This document shows, piece after piece, positions 57,338-64,000 of a DNA stretch of 64,000 nt. Each line of letters opens with the position of its first letter. The stretch's first letter is position 1. The stretch is from Arthrobacter sp. MYb23. GTDB taxonomy: Bacteria > Actinomycetota > Actinomycetes > Actinomycetales > Micrococcaceae. Where the stretch lies: assembly GCF_002979775.1 (NCBI RefSeq), contig NZ_PCPR01000003.1:297100-361099 (forward strand). Reading direction: 5' to 3'. The notes beneath the pieces are model-generated. The model did not search any database, was not told the origin of the DNA, and worked only from the letters and a program-made list of their open reading frames with translations. A program made the translations under genes and the position numbers.

Positions 57338-58129
57338 TCACCTGTCCAATACGGCCTTGAGGAACTGCCGGGTGCGGTCGTTCTGCGGTTCCGACATCAC
57401 CTGCTGGCTGGGGCCGATCTCAAGGACGCCGCCGTTGCCCATGACCATGATGCGGTCTGACACATCCCGTGCGAAGTGCATTTCGTGGGTGACGACCAGC
57501 ATGGTCATGCCCTCGTCGGCGAGGTCGCGCATGACGGCCAGGACTTCAAGGCCGATCTCGGGGTCGAGGGCGGAGGTTGGTTCGTCGAAGAGCATGACTT
57601 TGGGCGACAGTGCAAGTGCGCGTGCTATGGCGATGCGCTGCTGTTGCCCTCCCGAGAGCCGTGCCGGGTATGCCTTGGCCTTTTCAGGGAGTCCGACCCG
57701 CTTGAGGAGCTGGTTTGCGACTTCTTCGGCTTGTTCCTTGCTTGAGCCCAGCACCTTCCGTTGGGGAAGGGTGATGTTCTCCATCACGGTCAGGTGGGGG
57801 AACAGGTTGAAGCTCTGGAAGACCATGCCCGTGACTCGGCGCAGGTGGTCCAGGCTGGCCTTGTCCGGCAGCTTGTCGCCGGCAACGACACGGGCTCCGC
57901 CGATGGCGATGGTGCCCGAGCTGGGCTTTTCCAGGTAGTTCAAGCACCGGAGGAAGGTGCTCTTGCCGGCCCCTGAGGGTCCGATGACGGAGACTACTTC
58001 TCCCTCCGCCATGGAGAGGTTGACGTCCTTCAGCACCTCGACGACGCCATATTTCTTGCCAAGCCCGGATACCTCAACCTCACCGGAGAGGGCGGTTGGG
58101 GGAGCTTTGGTGCCAAAACTTAAGCCCAT
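57338..58129 (-). CDS. Amino-acid ABC importer ATP-binding protein
   Basis: 263 aa. Walker [18 protein letters not shown] signature, Walker [14 protein letters not shown] and H-loop VTHEMHFA are intact. ATG 58129 has AGGAA upstream; the in-frame extension to 58225 is ignored. It is the first gene of the operon, with the twin operator 110 bp upstream. It is related to the ATPase at 26464 but the operon organisation differs (two permeases, ATPase first). Confidence 0.93.
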   Translation of the reverse strand: MGLSFGTKAPPTALSGEVEVSGLGKKYGVVEVLKDVNLSMAEGEVVSVIGPSGAGKSTFLRCLNYLEKPSSGTIAIGGARVVAGDKLPDKASLDHLRRVTGMVFQSFNLFPHLTVMENITLPQRKVLGSSKEQAEEVANQLLKRVGLPEKAKAYPARLSGGQQQRIAIARALALSPKVMLFDEPTSALDPEIGLEVLAVMRDLADEGMTMLVVTHEMHFARDVSDRIMVMGNGGVLEIGPSQQVMSEPQNDRTRQFLKAVLDR

Positions 58130-58238
58130 TTTCGATTCCTTCAAATAGCTGACGCTTGGGTGACTTCCCAGCCGCGCGCACTTGGGGGGTGGTGTGATCT
58201 GTGCCCTATCAGGCTGTGGCCTCAATCACATCTAAAGA

Positions 58239-58267
58239 ATACATCATTGAATGATTAATGCAATAGG
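58239..58267 (-). promoter_or_regulatory. Promoter-operator, site 2 of the twin pair
   Basis: Reads the same as 48461-48489 with one change in 29 bases when taken on the minus strand. The operator core is the perfect palindrome ATCATTCAATGAT. TTGCAT and TATTCT again have -35/-10 spacing of 16. It drives the ABC importer genes. Confidence 0.78.
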
Positions 58268-58291
58268 TTGCCAGATGGAGTTCACACTTCA

Positions 58292-59620
58292 TTACATTGC
58301 CGCCGAAAGAGCGTGCAAGACGTCGTGGCTGACCCGGTTGGCCTCTGAGTACGCTCCATGGGTACCGGCGGTCTCTGAGGAGTAATCGCCGGCAAAATGA
58401 AGCGTGCCGTCAACGGGCGCCTGAAGCTGGGGGAGTGCAGTGGCCCGGGTGGGCGTCAGCAATGAGAAGCAGTGCTGCCACGACTGGATGTTGGCTCCGA
58501 GGATGCGCCCCCGTAACTGCGGTGCCACGGTGAGAAACTCTTCGATCCACTGCTCCAGCACGCCCGAGGTGGGATCGTTGGCTTCCTCGATGTATCCGGC
58601 TGAATTGCCGTAGCAGACAAATTGGGCGGTACCGTCCTTGCGTCCCGGCCGGGGATTGATTACCACATCGAAAACGCGTCCGGCGGCGGCGATGAAAGAC
58701 CAGTCGTCGACAACTGCCAGTTCCGGTGCGCTGATATCCACAACAACACCGAGCTCGGTGGAGCCGGGCGTTTGCACGGCGTCCAGAGCCTTGCTCTTCC
58801 ATTCCGGCAGCTGCACCATGCCGGCAATCCTGGGAGCCGGGACTGCCAGGACGACGTGCCTCGCGGTCATGTTCCGTCCCGCGCCTCGGTCTGAATTGGT
58901 AGCGATTCGTAGATTCCACTGTCCTTCACTATCTTGGAAAACGTTCTCCACGCGGTGATGCAACTGGACTTCGGTGGACTGCAGGGCATCGGCCAAAGCA
59001 GCGGGGATCGCCTCCATGCCCTTGAGTGACACCACGCGATTCTTCTTTTCCTTCACCAGATAACTGGCGAAGTACCTCAGGGCGTAGGTTGCGCTGAGTT
59101 CGGAAGGGTGAGCAACGGAGCCTCCGCGAATGGCTGCAGTGAGTATTTCCTGGACGTCTTGAGGCAGGTTGCTGATTCGTGATTGGGCGGATTCTTCGCC
59201 AAACCCCGGCGTGGCCGGGCGAAGCTGCCCATCCACTGTGTTCGCGTAATATTCCGAGGTTGCCCGCTCGATGAAGGCTCGGAGGCCGTTGCGTGAGTCT
59301 TCCGTGAGGGGTAACCGTTCCACGAGGTCGTCGTTGTCAGCGGAGACTACGGTTGCCCCATTGACGTGGATGCCGAAGGTTGTTGGTTTGAAGGGCTCCA
59401 GTGCAACGCCTAGTTCAACTGCCAGCTCGTGCGACGCGGTGCCGGCGTACACGAACATCGCCCCCATGTTGACCGGTTCCCCGTGGACGTCCACGGTTTT
59501 CGCGCGCCCGCCAAGTCGTCCGGTTTCTTCCAGTAACACCACTTTTTGGCCCGCGCGCTCAAGATTGTAGGCCGCGGCCAGACCGGCCGGACCCCCACCA
59601 ATGATGGCGACATCGTACAT
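58292..59620 (-). CDS. FAD-dependent amine oxidase family protein (second)
   Basis: 442 aa. The FAD motif VAIIGGGPAGLAAAYNLERAG is followed by LLEETGRLGGRAKT. The C-terminus has HFAGDYSSETAGTHGAYSEA, the FAD-closing segment. ATG 59620 has GAGGAG upstream. It is only distantly similar to the first amine oxidase at 48636, so the two probably act on different substrates or steps. It is divergent from the regulator gene at 59776. Confidence 0.88.
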   Translation of the reverse strand: MYDVAIIGGGPAGLAAAYNLERAGQKVVLLEETGRLGGRAKTVDVHGEPVNMGAMFVYAGTASHELAVELGVALEPFKPTTFGIHVNGATVVSADNDDLVERLPLTEDSRNGLRAFIERATSEYYANTVDGQLRPATPGFGEESAQSRISNLPQDVQEILTAAIRGGSVAHPSELSATYALRYFASYLVKEKKNRVVSLKGMEAIPAALADALQSTEVQLHHRVENVFQDSEGQWNLRIATNSDRGAGRNMTARHVVLAVPAPRIAGMVQLPEWKSKALDAVQTPGSTELGVVVDISAPELAVVDDWSFIAAAGRVFDVVINPRPGRKDGTAQFVCYGNSAGYIEEANDPTSGVLEQWIEEFLTVAPQLRGRILGANIQSWQHCFSLLTPTRATALPQLQAPVDGTLHFAGDYSSETAGTHGAYSEANRVSHDVLHALSAAM

Positions 59621-59775
59621 TTTTTCTCCTCGGGAATTGGGCTGGTTAGTCCGGCTCATCCGGACGCCGGTCATTGGTTTCAATGATTGGCAGCACCCCC
59701 AAGAGATGGGAATACTCGCTTTGCGAAATAATGAGGAAATGAGTCTTTGAGTCAACCCTTCCCTAGACTGGCCGA

Positions 59776-61143
59776 ATGAAGACTGGAGATGTTCGTGCTG
59801 AGCTCAAGCGCGCTGTTCTGACGGCGCCGCTCTGGATGCAGGCGACCAAGAATTCCAGCCGCCAGGTTGCGGACGCCGTGGGCCTGAGCCAGTCATTCGT
59901 GGCGCGTACCTGGAAGGAGTTCGGGGAGCCCGAGGAGGAAATCGAGTCGGTAAGGGCATTGCTTGCGGAGCGGCAGATGGTCTTGGTCGGATTGGCTGTT
60001 GGACCGTCGGGGTCCTGTCTTGTCCTAAATCCTTCCCGCGCGTCGCGTTTACGCTATCCGGCCAGCCTGTCCACCAGTAGCAAGAGACGGCTACGGATGG
60101 TGTTGGCCGCCGACCTTCTTCGAGGCGTCGTGCAGGAACCGAGCTACACAGACGATCGCCCGGACCTGTGGTCATCGCTTAACTCAAGCGGGCTCGGCAT
60201 CGCCGAAGAATCCATCGTCCTGGTCAGTGGCAACTTTGGAGTATCCGCCGGTGTGCAGCCGTCATTTCACTTTGCCGATGCCTGGCAATGGCAGAAGCTT
60301 GTGGCTGCATTGGACCTGTTGCCGGAAGTGCAAACGGGCGAGTCATTGGTGGACTTGGAATGGCGCATACGCCGCTGGTACCACAGCGGGCGGGCGCCGT
60401 TTACGTGGGTTGTTGACCGTAAAGAGCCTGGCGCCATGGGATCAAGTGCAGATGATTTCTTAGGGGCCGGAAATGCGCTGGCCGAAGACATTCTCTCAGC
60501 AATCCGACAAGGGTTGGTCGACGGAACTTTTTCGGGCGAAAGCGAAATTTCCCTCAGTAAGCTGAACCGCTTGTTAGGTGCGCCTGTGAGGGACATTCGA
60601 GCTGCGGTTCGCGCGCTCACTGAAGATGGTTTGGTTACCGCGGCGAGATCAGATTCCGTGGTGGTACGGATTCCATCTCTTGATGACGTAACCGAGACCT
60701 ATATGGCTCGGCGTGCTTTGGGGGCGATCGTGGTCCGAGCAGCAAGCCGATGGAGCGCTGAAGGTAGATCCCGTGTGAAGCACCACATTGATGAGCTGGG
60801 GGATTGTGCTCGCCGCAACGATGTCACGCGGGCCCACTACTTGGATCTGGACTTCCAAATCGCCCTGTTCGAGGGATCAGGTTTGAATCGAATACCGGCA
60901 ATTTTGGAGACGCTCACCAAGCAGGCGTTCATGCATTTTGCCGTCATGGGTGCCCGCTATGCATTTTCACCGAAGATTATTCTTGACCAAAACACCGAGA
61001 TCTTTGAAGCAATTGATGCAGGCGACCTTAGGGCCGCGACCTTGAGCTGGCAAACCAAGATGGATGTCGGCCTCAGCTACCTTGCCCAGCACATTTCAGC
61101 CATGAATGCCATCAACGAACGGCGAGGCATGAACCGGGGCTGA
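59776..61143 (+). CDS. Unusual regulator: N-terminal HTH, central domain, then GntR winged helix and FCD
   Basis: 455 aa, about twice a normal GntR protein. Residues 25-50 (SRQVADAVGLSQSFVARTWKEF) look like a first helix-turn-helix. Residues 60-225 form an unrecognised central part. A GntR-like winged helix at about 232-300 (LSKLNRLLGAPVRDIRAAVRALTEDGLV) is followed by an FCD-like helical domain at 310-440 (LDLDFQIALFEGSGLNRIPAIL). The two DNA-binding regions suggest binding at two sites or a looped complex. It is the best candidate for the regulator of the twin operator sites. I cannot name the central domain. Confidence 0.75.
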   Translation: MKTGDVRAELKRAVLTAPLWMQATKNSSRQVADAVGLSQSFVARTWKEFGEPEEEIESVRALLAERQMVLVGLAVGPSGSCLVLNPSRASRLRYPASLSTSSKRRLRMVLAADLLRGVVQEPSYTDDRPDLWSSLNSSGLGIAEESIVLVSGNFGVSAGVQPSFHFADAWQWQKLVAALDLLPEVQTGESLVDLEWRIRRWYHSGRAPFTWVVDRKEPGAMGSSADDFLGAGNALAEDILSAIRQGLVDGTFSGESEISLSKLNRLLGAPVRDIRAAVRALTEDGLVTAARSDSVVVRIPSLDDVTETYMARRALGAIVVRAASRWSAEGRSRVKHHIDELGDCARRNDVTRAHYLDLDFQIALFEGSGLNRIPAILETLTKQAFMHFAVMGARYAFSPKIILDQNTEIFEAIDAGDLRAATLSWQTKMDVGLSYLAQHISAMNAINERRGMNRG

Positions 61144-61499
61144 CCGCGAACAAGCCCACTCAAACCCCAAGCACGTTCGACGATAGTGCCAGCTTGAACG
61201 CGCTAAATCGAAGTGCTAGCAGCTACTTCAACTCCCGTACTTCTAGCGCCGACATTAGACGTTTTGTCGTCGGGCCGGCTGGCAGGTCTCGTCATGATGC
61301 TCGTTGTCGTCTTCGCCATGAAAGTGATTAAGGAGGTGCAGCCACTGTGTTGGATATTCATCGTTCTGGCGGGCAGGGGATGGTCGGATTTGGGTTGTTC
61401 GTCGGGCCGCCCGGACATCAGGCCTTGGACGTTTCTGACTCATCTTGGCCGGGGAATTCACGAGATTCGATGGTGCCGTCGAGCAGGTGGGTAGGGGGA
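61144..61499. other. Decayed region, nothing recognised
   Basis: No supportable gene. Frames on both strands are short and unlike known proteins. Confidence 0.4.
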
Positions 61500-61724
61500 C
61501 TGAGCACGACATGACTTTGAGATCCTTCGTCAGAGTTATTGGTTTTGGCTCGTTCTTTGAGCGAGGAATCGGGCCAGGCCGATGCTTTGTCAGGCCAAAG
61601 CATGTGTGTACATTGTCCACACTTAAATCTTCTTTATGGCGACTGAATGCAGCCATGCGCTCTTCCCTCCTTGGACCTATATCTACTCATGCATGTGAGT
61701 GCCCATAGCGACATGACGCCGATC
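61500..61724. repeat. Dispersed repeat, copy B
   Basis: Partner of copy A at 44788-45012, in the same orientation. The two copies bracket the 45.3-61.1 kb catabolic cluster. Confidence 0.65.
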
Positions 61725-62170
61725 AGGAGGCGCTCTACATACGTAGGCTCATTCCGCGGTGGGGTTTCAGAGGCGGTCGGCTGAGTGCTTTCAAGTTGGT
61801 CTTGGCCGTGACCTCGACGCGCACCTTGAAATCAGTTGGAGGCTGGCCCGACACAGATGACCGCTCCCCAGCGGAGCCTGCGGGACATTGCATCTCACGC
61901 GATCGTCGGCTGAGCGGACCGGTCTTCCGAAAAGAACCCGTTCGTCAACCCACCTCGGTCGTCAAACCTGTGCTTGCTGATCACGCGCCGAAACTGGTGT
62001 CGGCTCAACCCGTCCACAGCTAGCGTCAGTTCAGATTTTCACGCCTGAAATTGGGAGCCTCTGGGGTACTTCCTATCGGCAATAGCCGTGGTTGTCGGAT
62101 GAGAACTGTCTCTTGGTTTCTGCGGTGGGAGGACCTGTAAGCGGGGGAGAAGGCCGGAGAACCCGTGGGT
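61725..62170. other. Decayed region after repeat copy B
   Basis: Weak similarity to sequence after repeat copy A continues to about 61925. No gene is supported. Confidence 0.4.
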
Positions 62171-62648
62171 TTTAGAAGATGAGCCGGTCTGTAAGGCTGC
62201 GGCTGCTAAGGCCCATAACTCGGGCCAGGACGAAGACATGGTCTCCGAAGGGCTAACGTTCTCGATTTGGCATTCCATGGCTGCGACGGCGCCTGTGACC
62301 AGTGGGGGCAACGTATGCTCCCTGGGTCCAGAAGCTGTTGGCGAAGCGATTGGCTTCCTTTTTACCCAGCTTGCGGCCAAAGCCTTCCTGGCCGGAGGCC
62401 AGTGTGCTGATGCCGAGCACGGTGGCTTTATTGAGCTGTGGCCAGCTGGAGGGCTCCTGGCCGACAAAGAAGCCGACCAGGCATGGGTCGAGGGAGATGA
62501 AGACGAATGATCCAAAGATCATGGCAGAGCGCTCGTCGGTGAGTTCGGGCTGTCCCGCGATGACAGTGACGCTGGTGGGCACCATCGACATGACGTCTCG
62601 CAGGCGGGTGAGGTCGATGGTGCCGGGCTATTCCGTAACTGTAGTCAT
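62171..62648 (-). pseudogene. Flavin reductase (HpaC/NtaB-like), frameshifted
   Basis: The minus strand starts MTTVTE, an in-frame TAG, then DLTRLRDVMSMVPTSVTVIAG, followed by GSFVFISLDPCLVGFFVG and SSWPQLNKATVLGISTLA. Another frame gives LVTGAVAAMECQIENVSP and a third gives GDHVFVLARVMGLSS. This is the FMN-binding split-barrel flavin reductase pattern (GSF.s.SLDP.lv.f, iec.ie.....GDH.....V). One stop and two frameshifts make it a pseudogene. It would have fed reduced flavin to a monooxygenase. Confidence 0.78.
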
Positions 62649-62905
62649 GGCTGCCTCCTTCGGTTACCCGGTGCTGCTGGATGTTGTAGTAGCGCTGTTC
62701 CGGATCGATCCGCACTTCAAATCCATCGAGTTTTTGGATGAGAATGCGGGAGTCGAAGCCTTCGGGTGAGAGCCACAGCATCCGGGAATCCGGGGGGTGG
62801 TTTCGTGCTGTTCTAACGTGCGTGCCATTTCGGCGAATTTCCACGGTTGCTGTGGGGGCGGAACCAATCATCGACCTGAAAGGCCTTTGCCGGCCGAGGG
62901 ATATA
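62649..62905 (-). pseudogene. Unidentified coding remnant upstream of the flavin reductase
   Basis: Minus-strand frames read AKAFQVDDWFRPHSNRGN, then NHPPDSRMLWLSPEGFDSRI, then DGFEVRIDPEQRYYNIQQHR. These look like consecutive parts of one protein broken by frameshifts. It might be the tail of a flavin-reductase partner, but I do not recognise the family. It abuts the IS110 remnant at about 62905. Confidence 0.45.
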
Positions 62906-63501
62906 GGTCGGCACGTTGGATTTGCCGGCGACCCGCAGCCCGGTGGGTCCGGCGTACTTGATGAACAGTTCTAGAACCGGGACCGGGGCGGCACGGTTCC
63001 CGGGAAGACGCGTTGCAGGGCAGGGAAAATCTGAAGCCGGAGAGAGCGCAGGCGATTGATCGCGCTGGTGCACTCGTGCGTCAGATCTGCGTCGAATCCG
63101 GAGAGCACCTTCAGTGCCGTGAGCACGTCGCTGTCCCGGTCAAGAGCCCGCAGCGTGTGCGGCATCGACCGCGCCGTTTCGGCGATGATGAACGCGTCCC
63201 TCTTGGACTTTCCCGGGTAGAGGTCAGCGGCTTTGTGCGTGGCCAGGCCGGGCAGGTAGTCAACGGTGCAGCCGCAGTCACGTGCCACGGCTATCGGAAG
63301 GGCGCCGATGGTGTTGGGCTGGTCCACGGTCACGAGCACCGTGCCGTGTTGCTGCAGGTCGGTGAACAGCTCGCGCAGCCGCGCTTCGTCCTGCGGTAAC
63401 GGCTTGTCGAAGACTCGTTCGCCGGCTGCGTTCAATGCCGCGGCGTGATGCTCGGATTTGCCGACATGAAGCCCGCAATAAATCTCGTATACATCGTCCA
63501 T
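62906..63501 (-). pseudogene. IS110-family transposase, N-terminal part, degenerate
   Basis: From ATG 63501 the frame gives YCGLHVGKSEHHAAALNAAG, VTVDQPNTIGALPIAVARDC, YLPGLATHKAADLYPG and IAETARSMPHTLRALDRDSD, the IS110 DEDD domain. The usual GLDVGK Asp is His, and the KTDARDA motif is shortened to KSKRDA, so active-site residues are lost. The frame stops at 62971; after a shift, VLELFIKYAGPTGLR continues and then breaks off near 62905. The C-terminal transposase_20 part is missing. Confidence 0.82.
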
Positions 63502-63840
63502 CCGGCGCTCCTTTGCGCCACTCATGGCCGTCGTCACGACACCCGATGCTGGCACCCACGTTGCAAAGAGATCTGGCCTTGTGGAAGGGAGCCGGCTGTG
63601 TCCCTATCAGCAGTCAACGCGTGTCTCCGAACCTGGCGACACCGCCCGGATCATTAGTGACAGGGCAAGAATGTCATGCCAGGTGCAGAGACCCAGTCCC
63701 CGGCTTTCGGGGACTGAATGTATGAAACGGGTAACGGAGATATACCTCGCCATGTGCATCCAAAACCATGAAGTACCTGGCAGAGATCCGAGACGACCGC
63801 AAGGCTGCCTGGAACGACTCCGCCGACAATGCGAGTAGTT
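63502..63840. other. Probable non-coding end of the IS110 element and flanking DNA
   Basis: Holds GTCCCCGGCTTTCGGGGAC, a short hairpin near 63695-63715, but no gene. IS110 elements carry long non-coding ends, which this may be. Confidence 0.4.
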
Positions 63841-64000
63841 CCTCACGTGGGCGTTGCCCGCGAAGGTTGGACCGTGCCTCACGTGGGCGTTGCCCGCGAA
63901 GGTTGGACCGTGCCTCACGTGGTCGTTGCCCGCGAAGGTTGGACCGTGCCTCACGTGGTCGTTGCCCGCGAAGGTTGGACCGTGCCTCACGTGGTCGTTG
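63841..64000. repeat. 36-bp tandem repeat, at least 4.4 copies, running off the window
   Basis: Units start at 63841, 63877, 63913, 63949 and 63985 (cut by the window end). Each begins CCTCACGTGG and ends GGTTGGACCGTG. Base 11 is G in the first two and T in the last three; otherwise the copies are identical. There are no spacers, so this is not a CRISPR array. The unit is a multiple of three, so the minus strand stays open with a repeating 12-residue unit (RHGPTFAGN.HV). Confidence 0.9.

Noticed and set aside
63841..64000. CRISPR array
   Set aside because: The 36-bp unit length is CRISPR-like, but the copies are directly adjacent with no spacers and no cas gene is near.

Overview
The window is GC-rich, uses GTG and TTG starts often, carries many 4-bp stop/start overlaps, and encodes proteins typical of high-GC Gram-positive soil bacteria. 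The family mix (XRE-cupin regulators, AGCS and SSS symporters, LTA4H-type M1 peptidase, PdxS, AzlCD) suggests an Arthrobacter/Paenarthrobacter-like member of the Micrococcaceae. That is an inference from gene content; no rRNA gene or other marker is present. I saw no tRNA, rRNA, CRISPR array or phage module.

Layout. (1) 1-5.04 kb: the end of an oligopeptide ABC importer operon, followed by three peptidases (M1, M42, M20) in overlapping frames. (2) 5.7-9.7 kb: beta-glucoside PTS transporter plus 6-phospho-beta-glucosidase, then an XRE-cupin regulator and an MFS carrier. (3) 10.95-13.3 kb: a graveyard with transposase, Baeyer-Villiger monooxygenase, SMP-30-like and Lrp remnants, followed by an intact HxlR regulator and a crotonase. 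(4) 15.6-30.7 kb: an amino-acid catabolic island with a cationic amino-acid permease, an aminotransferase, an aldehyde dehydrogenase, a ThDP-dependent decarboxylase-like enzyme, RidA, two XRE-cupin regulators, a pdxS without pdxT, an amino-acid ABC importer with an M20 hydrolase, and a broken secreted HAD phosphatase. (5) 30.8-37 kb: a regulon marked by three ATTGATNATCAAT palindromes, with a class-III PLP enzyme, an APH-type kinase, a GntR/FCD regulator, a ureohydrolase and an SSS symporter. (6) 37.2-40.4 kb: XRE-cupin regulator, AzlCD exporter, ketopantoate-reductase-like protein and an ACT protein. (7) 40.7-44.3 kb: decayed genes (LysR, Orn/Lys/Arg decarboxylase, amino-acid permease, SDR) around a GNAT gene. 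(8) 45.3-61.1 kb: an amine or amino-acid catabolic cluster with an MFS carrier, a GntR plus cytosolic Cache pair, two FAD amine oxidases, a DapA-family enzyme, an AGCS symporter, an aldehyde dehydrogenase, an amino-acid ABC importer and an unusual double-HTH GntR/FCD regulator. (9) 61.2-64 kb: decayed mobile DNA ending in a 36-bp tandem repeat.

How the genes fit together. Regions 4-6 and 8 are mainly uptake and breakdown of amino acids, amines or guanidino compounds. Region 4 has the logic amino acid -> 2-oxo acid -> aldehyde -> acid, as in the arginine transaminase route. Region 5 adds a ureohydrolase and a kinase/phospho-lyase pair. Region 8 has the logic amine oxidation -> lyase/deaminase -> aldehyde oxidation. 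Three separate cis-motifs, each repeated at several promoters, tie the genes into regulons. These motifs, and the regulators probably reading them, are the most interesting content of the window.
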